A DNA stretch of 64,000 nt from Archangium gephyra (GTDB lineage Bacteria; Myxococcota; Myxococcia; Myxococcales; Myxococcaceae): NCBI GenBank assembly GCA_003243425.1, contig QFQP01000002.1, positions 372,001 through 436,000 on the forward strand. The letters are read 5' to 3'. How positions within the stretch are numbered: the first letter of the stretch is position 1; each line of letters opens with the position of its first letter. Of the stretch, positions 17,044 through 29,522 are shown piece by piece. The notes beneath the pieces are model-generated. The model was not told the DNA's origin, made no database searches, and was given only the letters and a program-made list of their open reading frames with translations. Both the position numbers and the translations under genes were made by a program.

Positions 17044-18891
17044 CTAACCGGTGATGCCCTTGCCCTGACCGCCGATGCCGCTCGGACTGCTCGCCGTTTT
17101 CCGTTGCGTGGTGCCGGCAGGCTTGAAGTGGAGCGTGAATTTGGCGCCCTGCCCCGGTGCGCTCTCGACCTCGATGCGGCCTTGGTGTTCCTGCATCACC
17201 CGGTAGGCCACGGCGAGCCCGAGGCCGATGTTCGTCCACACGTCCTTGGTGGTGAAGAACGGCTCGAAGATGCGCTCGAGATGCTCGGGCGCGATGCCCT
17301 TGCCCGAGTCGCGAACCGTCAGCGTCGTCTCCTTCACTTCGACGATGAGCCGCTTGTCGAGCGACACCTTCATCGCGGTTCGCGCGTTCGCGCACAGCTG
17401 CGCGATGACCTGCTCGATCTGTTCGGCGTCGCCGTCGATGCGGGTCGGCTCACGGGGCAGCAGCACCTCCACGGCGATGCCCGGTGACCGGTCCTTCTCG
17501 AGCGACATGGCGCGGGTCACCAGCGCGTTCAGGTCCATCGGGGCCAGCGAGACCTGTCCGCGCTTCTGCGAGAACCGGAGCAGCTGCTGTGTGATCTCCC
17601 GACACCGCTGCGCGCTCTGCTCGATCTGCTTGAGCAACGCGAAGTTGTCGTCGGTCTCGGGCGTGTCCATCAGCAGCAACTGCGCGTTGCCGAGAATGCC
17701 GACGAGCGGATTGTTGATCTCGTGCGCCACGCCCGCGCCGAGCTGACCGATGGCCGCCAGCTTCTGCGCCTCGAGCAACTGTGCCTGCGCCGCGCGCAGC
17801 TCGGCGGTGGCCTCGTCGACGCGCTGCTTGAGCTCGTCGTTCCACGTCAGCAGCCGCGCGCGCGAACGCTCGAGCTCGGAGCCCATGGCGTTGAAGGTGC
17901 GCGCCAGCTCCGTGAGCTCGTCGGCGCCAGCGACGTGCACCCGGTGGCTGAGCTCACCCTTCCCGTACGCGGTGGCCACTGACGACAACGACCCGAGCCG
18001 AAACGACAACCTGCGCGCGAACACCAGCGACACGATCACCAGCAGCACCAGCGTTCCGCCCATGCCGCCCAGCACGCTGCGCCGCAGCGAACGAATCGGA
18101 GCGCGCGCCACCTCGAGTGGGATCGACGCCACCGCCGTGAGCCCCAGCTTCCCGGGCACCTTCTCGGTGGCCAGCTGCTCGGTCGCCGAGTTCACCAGCG
18201 GGAGCCCGGCGCGCACCGCCGCCAGTCGCCCTTCGTCGAGCCGCGCGACCTTCTGATGCCACTGGCTGCTCGCGATGACCCGCCCGTCGGCATCGACGAT
18301 CTCGAGGGTCGTCATCTGCGGCGCGTGTTCGACGAGCCAGCGATCGAGCACCGACAACGTCAACGCCACCACCACCATCGGGGTCTTCGCACCGCGCGGG
18401 CCGACCTGAATCGCTGCCGGCATCCACGGCCCGACCGGGCTGTCTTGCGCGGCGCCGAGCGCCATCTGGCCGTCGTCTCCGTACGCCGCGAGCGTCGCCA
18501 ACGGGAGCAGCGCCAGCAGCTCGTCACGCTCGACCTTCAACTGCGGCCGATCGTCGCGCGGGCCGACGAACGCGCGGGTCGACGGCGCCTGGAGCGCAGC
18601 CGACACCACGACCGGCGACTGCGACGACAACAACTGCAGCCCACCCTCGGCCTCCGCCGCCGAGACCTTCGACCAATCGATCAGCGAAGCCGACTGCGCG
18701 AGTGAATCGAGCGTCGCCGCGAGCTGCGTACCGGCGGCTTCAGCCGAAGCTGCAGCCAGCGCCCGTTGTTCCCGTTCGAGCCGCGCCGACAGCTCCCGTT
18801 CTGCTTCTCGCAGCAGCCAGAACCCCGCGAACGCGAGCGGAATCACCGCGGCCGCGAGCACGAAGAGCAGGAGCTTCTGAGAGAGCCTCAT
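17044..18891 (-). CDS. Membrane sensor histidine kinase
   Basis: The 615-residue kinase has a first membrane segment at residues 6-27, a periplasmic sensor domain of about 240 residues, a second segment near 275-295, a HAMP linker (about 296-350), a coiled coil and the phospho-acceptor box GAGVAHEINNPLVGILG with His390. The ATPase part has a DSGKGIAPEHLERIFEPFF motif. It should autophosphorylate in response to an envelope signal. No separate response regulator follows; the hybrid kinase upstream in the same run carries three receiver domains and may be its partner. A GAGGA ribosome site precedes the ATG at 18891. Confidence 0.92.
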   Translation of the reverse strand: MRLSQKLLLFVLAAAVIPLAFAGFWLLREAERELSARLEREQRALAAASAEAAGTQLAATLDSLAQSASLIDWSKVSAAEAEGGLQLLSSQSPVVVSAALQAPSTRAFVGPRDDRPQLKVERDELLALLPLATLAAYGDDGQMALGAAQDSPVGPWMPAAIQVGPRGAKTPMVVVALTLSVLDRWLVEHAPQMTTLEIVDADGRVIASSQWHQKVARLDEGRLAAVRAGLPLVNSATEQLATEKVPGKLGLTAVASIPLEVARAPIRSLRRSVLGGMGGTLVLLVIVSLVFARRLSFRLGSLSSVATAYGKGELSHRVHVAGADELTELARTFNAMGSELERSRARLLTWNDELKQRVDEATAELRAAQAQLLEAQKLAAIGQLGAGVAHEINNPLVGILGNAQLLLMDTPETDDNFALLKQIEQSAQRCREITQQLLRFSQKRGQVSLAPMDLNALVTRAMSLEKDRSPGIAVEVLLPREPTRIDGDAEQIEQVIAQLCANARTAMKVSLDKRLIVEVKETTLTVRDSGKGIAPEHLERIFEPFFTTKDVWTNIGLGLAVAYRVMQEHQGRIEVESAPGQGAKFTLHFKPAGTTQRKTASSPSGIGGQGKGITG

Positions 18892-18918
18892 GAGTCCTCG
18901 GTCAGCGCGACGGAAACA

Positions 18919-19318
18919 TCATGGCAGCTCGGCGAGAAAGCAGCCGTGCACGTGTGTGTCGATCCCTGCATCGACGCAATCGAACTCGAAGGCTGCGGTC
19001 ATCTTCTTCGTGAGGCAGGACGAGAACACGATGCGCCCAGAACCGAGCGAGCGCTTGCCGACGACCACGACGGGATCATCAGCGACGAAGAAGACGCTGG
19101 CCGAGAAGAAGTTCGGCGGATGTCGCTCGCCTCGGAGCACGAAATCGACGCTGCCGTACACGCCCGCGTGGCCCGCAACCCACCTCGACGTGGCCGCGCA
19201 GGCCGCGTCGTCGAGTTCCCACGGCGCCCCCTCGCCACCCTCGATCGCGGCGCCTGCGTCGAGCACAGCACCGGCGTCCGTCACGCTCCCGGACGGAACG
19301 ACGCAGCACACCAACGCG

Positions 19319-19326
<8 letters not shown>
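18919..19326 (-). CDS. Small unknown protein between two kinase genes
   Basis: A frame of 135 residues fits between the hybrid kinase and the histidine kinase. The likely start is a TTG at 19326, overlapping the kinase TAG by eight bases; a GTG at 19350 is an alternative. The protein begins RSALVCCVVPSG and then has a DAG-type linker (VTDAGAVLDAG) like those behind the Cys of myxobacterial lipoproteins, but the hydrophobic leader is too short for a confident signal peptide. Six Cys residues in the mature part suggest an exported fold (AACAAT, SSCLTK, FDCVDAG, HGCFLAE). No family recognised. Codon use is like its neighbours, which supports real coding. Confidence 0.5.
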
Positions 19327-22612
<3,286 letters not shown>

Positions 22613-22669
22613 CGGGGGAAACCTGATTCTAGGTCACGCCCGTCGCCCGGATAGTCCTACACCTGCGCA

Positions 22670-23818
22670 CTATTTCTTCGGCTCAGGTGACTTCTGCTTG
22701 CCCGCCTCGTCGATCTTGTCGCCGTTGCTGATCGACAGCCGCACCAGCTCGCGCAGCACGCGGTTGCGCTTGATGTTGCCGAGCACCTCCTTGAGGTCCT
22801 CGTACACGGTGGGATCGTTGATGACCGCGCCGAGCGTGCCTTCACCCGCCTTGATCTTGGTGGTGATGGCCTTCACGTCGGCCGCCGACTGCGAGAGGTC
22901 GGCCATGAGCGTCTTCGCGTCGCCGTAGACCAGCTGGTAGACCGCGCCGTCCTTCGAGTTCTTGGCGTCGTGAATGATCTTCGCCAGCTCGTCGGCCGCG
23001 TTGCCGAGGTCGGTGACCGCGTTGGCGACCTTCTTGTCGTAGATGAGCGCGTGCAGTGAGCCTTCACCGTTCTTGATGTCGCCCAGCAGCTGGTCGACCT
23101 TGGTGACCGCGCCGTCGAGCCGCAGCGCCACTTCAGACGCGCGGCTGATGATGAGCTTGAGATCGTCGCTGGTGCGCTTGTCGTAGATGAGGGTGTGCGC
23201 CGCGCCCTTGCCGGTCTCGATCTCGCTGGCGATGTTGCGCGCCGAGCGGATGAACTGGCTGATGTCGTTGGTGATCTCGTCGTTGGTGTAGCTCTGCACG
23301 CCGGTGCGGAGGTCGCGGGTGATCGACACCACGTTGTCGACGACCTCACCGGTCGCCTTGAGCAGCGAGCTGATGTCGCCCGAGGTACCGGTCTTCAATT
23401 CACCCTTGTTGGCGACCACCGCCTTGTCGGGAGACCCGAGCGAGATGTCGATGGCCTTGTCGCCGAGCACGCCGCGACCGGCGATGCGCGCCACCGAGTC
23501 TTCGCGAATGCGCTCCTGGAAACGATTGCTGATCTCCATCTGCACGATGATGCGCTTGTCGCCGAGGTCGGGCGCGAAGCTGATCTTCGAGACCTTGCCG
23601 ACGTTCAAACCGCCGAGCCGCACCGGTGAGTCGAGCGCCAGACCGTCGACGTTCTCGAACGCGCCCGTGTAGACGTTCTGCTCTTCGAAGAGCCGGCGCT
23701 CCTTGCCGATGACGAAGACCACGATGCCGGCGAGCGCGAGCCCCAGCGCAATGAAGAGGCCTGCACGAATGATCACCCGCTTCTCGCGTTCGGCGGGCGT
23801 GATGTTGGCCGTGCTCAT
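22670..23818 (-). CDS. mlaD: MlaD/MCE family substrate-binding protein
   Basis: The 382-residue protein has an N-terminal membrane anchor (RAGLFIALGLALAGIVVFVIG) and then the MCE domain (residues about 45-125: AFENVDGLALDSPVRLGGLNVGKV). A long C-terminal helical part of about 230 residues follows, longer than E. coli MlaD (about 180 in all) and more like Mce tube proteins. It should form the periplasmic lipid-binding ring above the MlaE/MlaF transporter. It is four bases downstream of mlaF. Transport direction (into or out of the outer membrane) cannot be read from sequence. Confidence 0.9.
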   Translation of the reverse strand: MSTANITPAEREKRVIIRAGLFIALGLALAGIVVFVIGKERRLFEEQNVYTGAFENVDGLALDSPVRLGGLNVGKVSKISFAPDLGDKRIIVQMEISNRFQERIREDSVARIAGRGVLGDKAIDISLGSPDKAVVANKGELKTGTSGDISSLLKATGEVVDNVVSITRDLRTGVQSYTNDEITNDISQFIRSARNIASEIETGKGAAHTLIYDKRTSDDLKLIISRASEVALRLDGAVTKVDQLLGDIKNGEGSLHALIYDKKVANAVTDLGNAADELAKIIHDAKNSKDGAVYQLVYGDAKTLMADLSQSAADVKAITTKIKAGEGTLGAVINDPTVYEDLKEVLGNIKRNRVLRELVRLSISNGDKIDEAGKQKSPEPKK

Positions 23819-23821
23819 CGG

Positions 23822-24576
23822 TTAACTCTTCCTCGCGTCGAAGAACGCGCGCACATCAGGGTTCGTCGAGGCCTTCATTTCCGCCACCGTGCCGCTGGCC
23901 ACGATCTTCCGCTTCGCCAGCATGGCCATTCGATCACTCACGCGGAACGCACTGTCCATGTCGTGAGTAACCACGATGGAAGTGCACCCCAACTGCTGCT
24001 TCATCGACACGATCAACTCGTCGATGACGCGCGTCGAAATGGGGTCGAGGCCGGTGGTCGGCTCGTCGTACAGAATCACTTCAGGCTCGATGGCGATGGC
24101 GCGCGCCAGACCGACACGCTTGCGCATACCGCCCGACAGGTCAGACGGCTTCATCGCCTCGATGCCGGGCAGGTTCACCATCTTCAGGTTCCTGGCGACG
24201 CGCGCGGCGATCTCGTCGTCGCTGGCGCCCTTGAGGTGCTCCCGCAGCGGGTACGCGATGTTCTCACCCACGGTCAGCGAGTCGAACAACGCCGCGCCCT
24301 GGAACACCATCGCCACGCGCTTGCGCACCTCACGCAGGTCGGTTTCCCCCAGCGTGGTGACGTCTTTGCCCTCGAACCACACGTGGCCCCTGTCGGGGTA
24401 CAGCAGGCCGATGAGGCACTTGAGCAACACGCTCTTGCCGGTGCCGGAGCCGCCGATGATGGTCAGCGTTTCACCGCGCTTCACCTCGAGGTTCAGCCCC
24501 TCGTAGATGCGCTTGGTGCCGAAGGCCTTGTAGAGGTCCTCCCAGCGAATCAACACGTCGGGCGATGAAGGAGCGC

Positions 24577-24580
<4 letters not shown>
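23822..24580 (-). CDS. mlaF: ABC transporter ATPase, MlaF type
   Basis: The 252-residue ATPase drives the Mla phospholipid transporter. It has Walker A (GGSGTGKSVLLK), the Q-loop (MVFQGAALFDSLTV), the signature LSGGMRKRVGLARA, Walker B (VILYDEPTTGLDP) and the H-loop (VVTHDMDSA). The LSGGMRKRV signature is typical of MlaF/MceG rather than general importers. Its start overlaps the mlaE stop by four bases, and mlaD follows after three bases, so the three are co-translated. Confidence 0.93.
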
Positions 24581-25421
<841 letters not shown>

Positions 25422-25425
<4 letters not shown>

Positions 25426-25925
25426 GGCGCGCGCTCCTGAGCGAAGCCGGCCACCAACGCATCGAACTCGGGCTGGTGCACCGCTTCACGCCCCAACGGG
25501 CTGATGTAGGAGAAGTCGTGCACGCAGCCGTTCTTCTTCACCACCACCAGCTCGATGGCGGCGGGCACGCCGTCGAGTTTGGCCGTCACCCGTGAGCGCA
25601 GCGCGTCGCGCCCGTCGAGCGTGAAGGCCTTCTGATCGATCCAGTCGCGGTCCGTAAAACCGATGACCAGGTGCTTGGTCAGCACGTCGAGCGGCGGGTC
25701 TTCGTGCCCCGTGCAGGTGGCGTTCACCGCAATCACATGCGCGGAATCGTTGGAGATCCAAGCAAGGTCGTTGTCGGCGAAGTCGACCCGGCGCCAGCCC
25801 TTGCCGTCATCGGGCACGACAACCCGGTACGCGAGGCCGTCCTTCGAGAAACGGTCGCCAGCGAGCACGCCGCGGCAGCCCGTCGCCGCCATCGCCAGTC
25901 CGAGAATGATGACGCCTCGCAGCAT
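25422..25925 (-). CDS. Lipoprotein at head of the Mla operon
   Basis: The 167-residue protein opens with a lipoprotein signal (MLRGVIILGLAMAATGC). The mature part is a compact domain with two conserved-looking Cys residues (NATCTG and KNGCVHDF) that could form a disulphide. No family is recognised with certainty. It is the first gene of the leftward run and overlaps mlaE by four bases, so it is probably an accessory envelope component of the lipid transporter. It is divergent from lexA, and the LexA operator lies in the shared 94-base gap. Confidence 0.75.
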
Positions 25926-25976
25926 GTAACTCCGCAGTGTGGCCCGGTTTGCAGCGCCGGGTTGAAAAAATTGACT

Positions 25977-25993
25977 CTGTACAGCTGTTCAGG
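25977..25993 (+). promoter_or_regulatory. LexA operator in the lexA promoter
   Basis: The 17 bases CTGTACAGCTGTTCAGG match the Myxococcus xanthus LexA box as I recall it (CTRHAMRYBYGTTCAGS) at 16 of 17 positions. A TTGACT -35-like hexamer (25971-25976) directly precedes it, so bound LexA would cover the promoter. A reverse-complement half site CTGAAC follows at 26001-26006, making GTTCAG-N8-CTGAAC. The site fits LexA autoregulation; an effect on the divergent Mla operon is possible but not shown. Confidence 0.8.
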
Positions 25994-26019
25994 GACCATA
26001 CTGAACGGAGATCCAGCCC

Positions 26020-26679
26020 ATGGAAGACATTACCGACCGCCAGAGAGAGATATTGACGTACATCCAGAAGGCCACTGAGGAACGTGGTTTTCCCCCGACC
26101 ATTCGCGAGATTGGCGAGCAGATGGAGATCAAGTCGACCAACGGCGTGAACGACCATCTCAAGGCCCTGGAGCGAAAAGGCTTCCTGACGCGCGGCGACC
26201 AGCAGAGCCGCTCGATGGTGCCGACGAAGCGCGCGCGCATGGTGCTCGGTCTTGGCGCGAAGAAGACCCTCGGCGATACCGGAATGATCGACGTTCCCGT
26301 TCTGGGACGCGTGGCCGCGGGTGCGCCGTTGCTGGCGACCGAGAACGTGGAAGACACGGTCCGCATCGACAGCTTCCTGCTCGGAGGTTCAGGTCGGGAG
26401 GTGTTTGCGCTCCGTGTGAAGGGCCAGTCGATGGTCGAGGCCGGCATTCACGATGGCGACTTCATCTTCGTGAAGAAAGCGCCGAATGCGGCGCCGGGCG
26501 AGATCGTGGTGGCGCTGATCGAAGACGAAGCCACCGTGAAGAGCTACCACCCGGAAGGCGATCGCATTCGCTTCCAGCCGCACAACTCGACGATGGAACC
26601 GATCTACGTGAACAAGTCTGATTTCAAGCAGACGATGATTCTCGGGAAGGTCGTCGGCGTGTACCGGAAGATGATCTGA
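26020..26679 (+). CDS. lexA: LexA repressor
   Basis: LexA represses the SOS regulon and cleaves itself when RecA filaments form on damaged DNA. The 219-residue protein has the N-terminal winged helix (DRQREILTYIQ, then PPTIREIGEQMEI), the Ala100-Gly101 cleavage site (VAAGAP), catalytic Ser137 (KGQSMVEAG) and Lys174 (EATVKSY). CGGAG lies nine bases before the ATG. It is slightly longer than E. coli LexA (202) because of the linker. Its own operator lies upstream, a second box lies before recN, and a two-gene module follows 37 bases downstream with no visible terminator between. Confidence 0.97.
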   Translation: MEDITDRQREILTYIQKATEERGFPPTIREIGEQMEIKSTNGVNDHLKALERKGFLTRGDQQSRSMVPTKRARMVLGLGAKKTLGDTGMIDVPVLGRVAAGAPLLATENVEDTVRIDSFLLGGSGREVFALRVKGQSMVEAGIHDGDFIFVKKAPNAAPGEIVVALIEDEATVKSYHPEGDRIRFQPHNSTMEPIYVNKSDFKQTMILGKVVGVYRKMI

Positions 26680-26716
26680 TCAGGGCGGGTGATGGTCGTG
26701 GTGGGAGGGGACGGTT

Positions 26717-26914
26717 ATGATCCGAGACATGAAGAAGGTCATCAAGAAGGCAACGATTCAGTCGCTTTCGGCCGATGAACTGCTGCGCGCAATGGGAATC
26801 TCGAAGAAGAAGGAAGCAGAGATCCTCAAGCGCTACGCAGAGTCGAGGCGGCGAGCGCTGCAGCGCGAACAGGTTCGAAAGAACGAGCACCGCGACGCAG
26901 CGCACGCCACGTGA
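26717..26914 (+). CDS. Small basic helical protein upstream of the TIR-like gene
   Basis: The 65-residue product starts at an ATG with a good Shine-Dalgarno (GGAGG, eight bases ahead); a second ATG at 26729 is possible. It is very basic and appears all-helical. The middle (SADELLRAMGISKKKEAEIL) could be a helix-turn-helix or a short interaction helix. No family recognised. It overlaps the next gene by four bases (GTGA), the layout of two-component modules such as toxin-antitoxin or regulator-effector pairs. It follows lexA by 37 bases on the same strand, so it may share the SOS promoter. Confidence 0.65.
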   Translation: MIRDMKKVIKKATIQSLSADELLRAMGISKKKEAEILKRYAESRRRALQREQVRKNEHRDAAHAT

Positions 26915-27492
26915 CCGAAACCAACGTTTTTCTCAACGTGCCGTTCGATCGAAAGTTCGAACGGCCTTTTGTTGCCCTGGTTGTCGGAGTCGTTGCACAC
27001 GGTGGCATTCCCCGTTGCGTTCTTGAACTCCCGTCATCGAAACAGCGACTTGCTCGGCTGCTTCGTCTCATCCGGTCGTGTGACATTTCTTTCCACGACC
27101 TGAGTCGCGTTCAATCGACGAGAACCACACACGGACTCGTGCCTCGTTTCAACATGCCGTTCGAACTCGGGCTCGCGGTCATGCACGACCGTCGCTTCTT
27201 CGTTCTCGAAGAGCGACCGTATCGCCTGTTGGCAAGCCTAAGCGATCTCAACGGGTTCGACCCTCTTGTTCACCACAACGATCCCCGCGTCGTCTTGTCG
27301 AAACTCCGCGACGCTCTACGCTCGACACCTCACAGCCCGACTCAACGAGAACTCGTGACCGTCTACGAGAGGGTACGTGACATGACCTTCGCCCAATTGC
27401 GTCGGGACGGTGCCGACTTGTTCAGTCGTTCCGTGTTCGATGAGTTGCGAACGCTTGCCACAGTCGAATGCCGCAACCTCGGGTTGCTCTGA
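26911..27492 (+). CDS. TIR-like / deoxyribosyltransferase-like protein, candidate NAD-processing effector
   Basis: A GTG start gives 193 residues. The N-terminus reads NVFLNVPFDRKF, the pattern of a family I know only as widespread uncharacterised proteins. The core has CDISFHDLS (57-65) and RFNMPFELGLAV (79-90), matching the order of TIR-like and nucleoside-deoxyribosyltransferase-like domains (strand ending Asp-Leu-Ser/Thr, then N-x-x-FELG with catalytic Glu85). An NADase or nucleotide-processing role is therefore a reasonable guess, as in several antiphage effectors. By eye its codons use more A and T in third positions than its neighbours, hinting at transfer. Its TGA directly abuts the ABC-F stop on the other strand. 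Confidence 0.65.
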   Translation: MTETNVFLNVPFDRKFERPFVALVVGVVAHGGIPRCVLELPSSKQRLARLLRLIRSCDISFHDLSRVQSTRTTHGLVPRFNMPFELGLAVMHDRRFFVLEERPYRLLASLSDLNGFDPLVHHNDPRVVLSKLRDALRSTPHSPTQRELVTVYERVRDMTFAQLRRDGADLFSRSVFDELRTLATVECRNLGLL

Positions 27493-29442
27493 TCATCCAT
27501 CAAGGGCGGCGAGTTCACTGCTCGCGGCTTCCCAGCGATTCATGGCCGCTTCGAGCTCAGCAGCAGCTTCGCGGTGCGCATCGAGCACCGGCCGCGACTT
27601 CGAAAAGTCTGACGCGAACGCAGGGTCGACGAGCTGTTCTTCACGCGCCTTCTGCTCGGTCTCGAGCTGGGCGATGCGCGCTTCCAGCTTCGTGATCTCC
27701 TTCTTGAGCGGGCCTGCCTTCGCGCTCTTCGCCTGACGCGCTTCGGCTTCCAGCCGCTTGCGATCCTTCGCGCTGACCGCCTTGTCGGCGGAACCGGCTG
27801 CAGGGAGTTCTTCGCCCTTCGCTCTCGCCGCCGCTTCAGCGTCGAGGTGCAGCAGGTAGTCGGCGAGATTCCCCGGGTACGGGACGATCTTGTGGTCCTT
27901 CACGTCCCACACGTGCGTCGCCAGCGCGTCGAGGAACGATCGGTTGTGCGACACGAACATCAACGTGCCCGTGTAGCCCTGCAGCGCTTCGATGAGCGCC
28001 TCGGAGCTGTCGAGATCGAGGTGGTTGGTCGGCTCGTCCATCACCAGCAGGTTCGCCGGCTTGAGCAGCAGCTTCGCGAGCGCCACGCGCGCACGTTCAC
28101 CACCCGAGAGCACGCCGATCTTCTTCTCGACGTCGTCACCCGAGAACAGGAACGACCCTAGCACGCTGCGCACGAAGGCCTGCGGCTTGTCGGGCACCAA
28201 CTCCATCATCTCGTCGAGAATGGTGTGCGAGCGCTCGAGCGTGTCGGCGTGGTGCTGCGCGTAGTAGCCGAGCACCACGTTGTGGCCGAGGGTCACGGTG
28301 CCTGCGTCAGGCGTGAGCTCTTCGGCGAGCATCTTGAGCAACGTGGTCTTGCCCGCACCATTCAGACCCACGACCGCGATGCGCTCCCCACGAAGCACCT
28401 GCGCGTTCATGTTTTCGTAGATGACGTTGTCGCCGAACTTCTTGCTGATGTTCTTGAAGCTGACGACCTCCCGCCCGCTCTGCGCGACGGTGGGGAACGT
28501 GAAGGAAACGGTCGCGCGCTCGGTGTGCACGGCGACGTTCTCGAGCTTGTCGAGCTGCTTCTGTCGCGACTGCGCCTGCGTGGCCTTGGTGGCCTTGGCC
28601 CCGAAGCGGCGAATGAAGTTCTCGAGGTGCTCGCGCTTGGCGTCGATTTTCTCCTGCTGTGCCAGCAGCCGCTCGTACTCCTCGGCGCGTTGGCGACGGT
28701 AGTCCTCGAAGTTGCCCGCCCAGGTGCGCACGCCCTCGGTCTCGAGCGAGACCACCTTGTTGATCTGCCGGTTCAGGAAGCCGCGGTCGTGGCTGATCAG
28801 CACCATCGCCTTGCGAGAACGTTTCAGGAACGCGTCGAACCAGGCGAGCGTCGGCAGATCGAGGTGGTTCGTCGGCTCGTCGAGCAGCAGGAGGTCGGGA
28901 TCCTGCAGCAACAACCCCGCGAGCGCGGCGCGCATGCGCCAACCACCCGAGAAGTTCACCGTCGCCTTGCTGAACTCGTGGATCTTGAAGCCGAGGCCGA
29001 GCAGAATCTGCTCAGCGCGGTGCTTGCCGTAATGCGCGTCGAAGTGTTCGCGCTCCTCGAGCAGTTCCGACAATTCGGCCGCAAGCTCCATCTGCAGCTC
29101 GGGATCGGACGTCTCGGCGAGCTGCTGCTCGGTCGACTTGAGCCGTTCGTCGAGCGAATCGCGACCAGGCACCGTCGACATCACCGCGTCGACCAGAGAC
29201 CCCTCAGGCAACGACTGCAGGTCCTGCGGCAGATAGCCGACGCGCGACTTGCGCCGGAACGTCAGCGTTCCGTTGTCGGGGTGAATCTGCCCGACGAGGA
29301 TCTTGAGGAGCGTCGATTTGCCGGTGCCGTTCGCGCCGACGAGACCGATGCGATCGGTGGGGCCGATGTTGAACGAGCTGCCGTCGAACAGCGTCTTCGA
29401 CCCGTACGACAGCGACAGATTTTGAACGATGACGAGACTCAC
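27493..29442 (-). CDS. ABC-F family ATPase (ribosome-associated)
   Basis: The 649-residue soluble protein has two ABC ATPase domains and no membrane segment. First domain: Walker A GANGTGKSTLLK near residue 36, signature NFSGGWRMRAAL, Walker B LLLLDEPTNHLDL. Second: GLNGAGKTTLLK near 355, signature LSGGERARVALAKLLL, LLVMDEPTNHLDL. The interdomain linker is charged, as required for insertion at the ribosomal E site. A C-terminal coiled coil (about 560-645) resembles Uup and YheS. ABC-F proteins relieve stalled ribosomes or protect from drugs; which applies here is unknown. Confidence 0.93.
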   Translation of the reverse strand: MSLVIVQNLSLSYGSKTLFDGSSFNIGPTDRIGLVGANGTGKSTLLKILVGQIHPDNGTLTFRRKSRVGYLPQDLQSLPEGSLVDAVMSTVPGRDSLDERLKSTEQQLAETSDPELQMELAAELSELLEEREHFDAHYGKHRAEQILLGLGFKIHEFSKATVNFSGGWRMRAALAGLLLQDPDLLLLDEPTNHLDLPTLAWFDAFLKRSRKAMVLISHDRGFLNRQINKVVSLETEGVRTWAGNFEDYRRQRAEEYERLLAQQEKIDAKREHLENFIRRFGAKATKATQAQSRQKQLDKLENVAVHTERATVSFTFPTVAQSGREVVSFKNISKKFGDNVIYENMNAQVLRGERIAVVGLNGAGKTTLLKMLAEELTPDAGTVTLGHNVVLGYYAQHHADTLERSHTILDEMMELVPDKPQAFVRSVLGSFLFSGDDVEKKIGVLSGGERARVALAKLLLKPANLLVMDEPTNHLDLDSSEALIEALQGYTGTLMFVSHNRSFLDALATHVWDVKDHKIVPYPGNLADYLLHLDAEAAARAKGEELPAAGSADKAVSAKDRKRLEAEARQAKSAKAGPLKKEITKLEARIAQLETEQKAREEQLVDPAFASDFSKSRPVLDAHREAAAELEAAMNRWEAASSELAALDG

Positions 29443-29522
29443 GGCGCGTCGCGAATAACACGGGACCCACGCCGCAACTCCTCTGAACGCGAATTCGCGG
29501 GACGGCGTAGAGTTCGGCCCCC

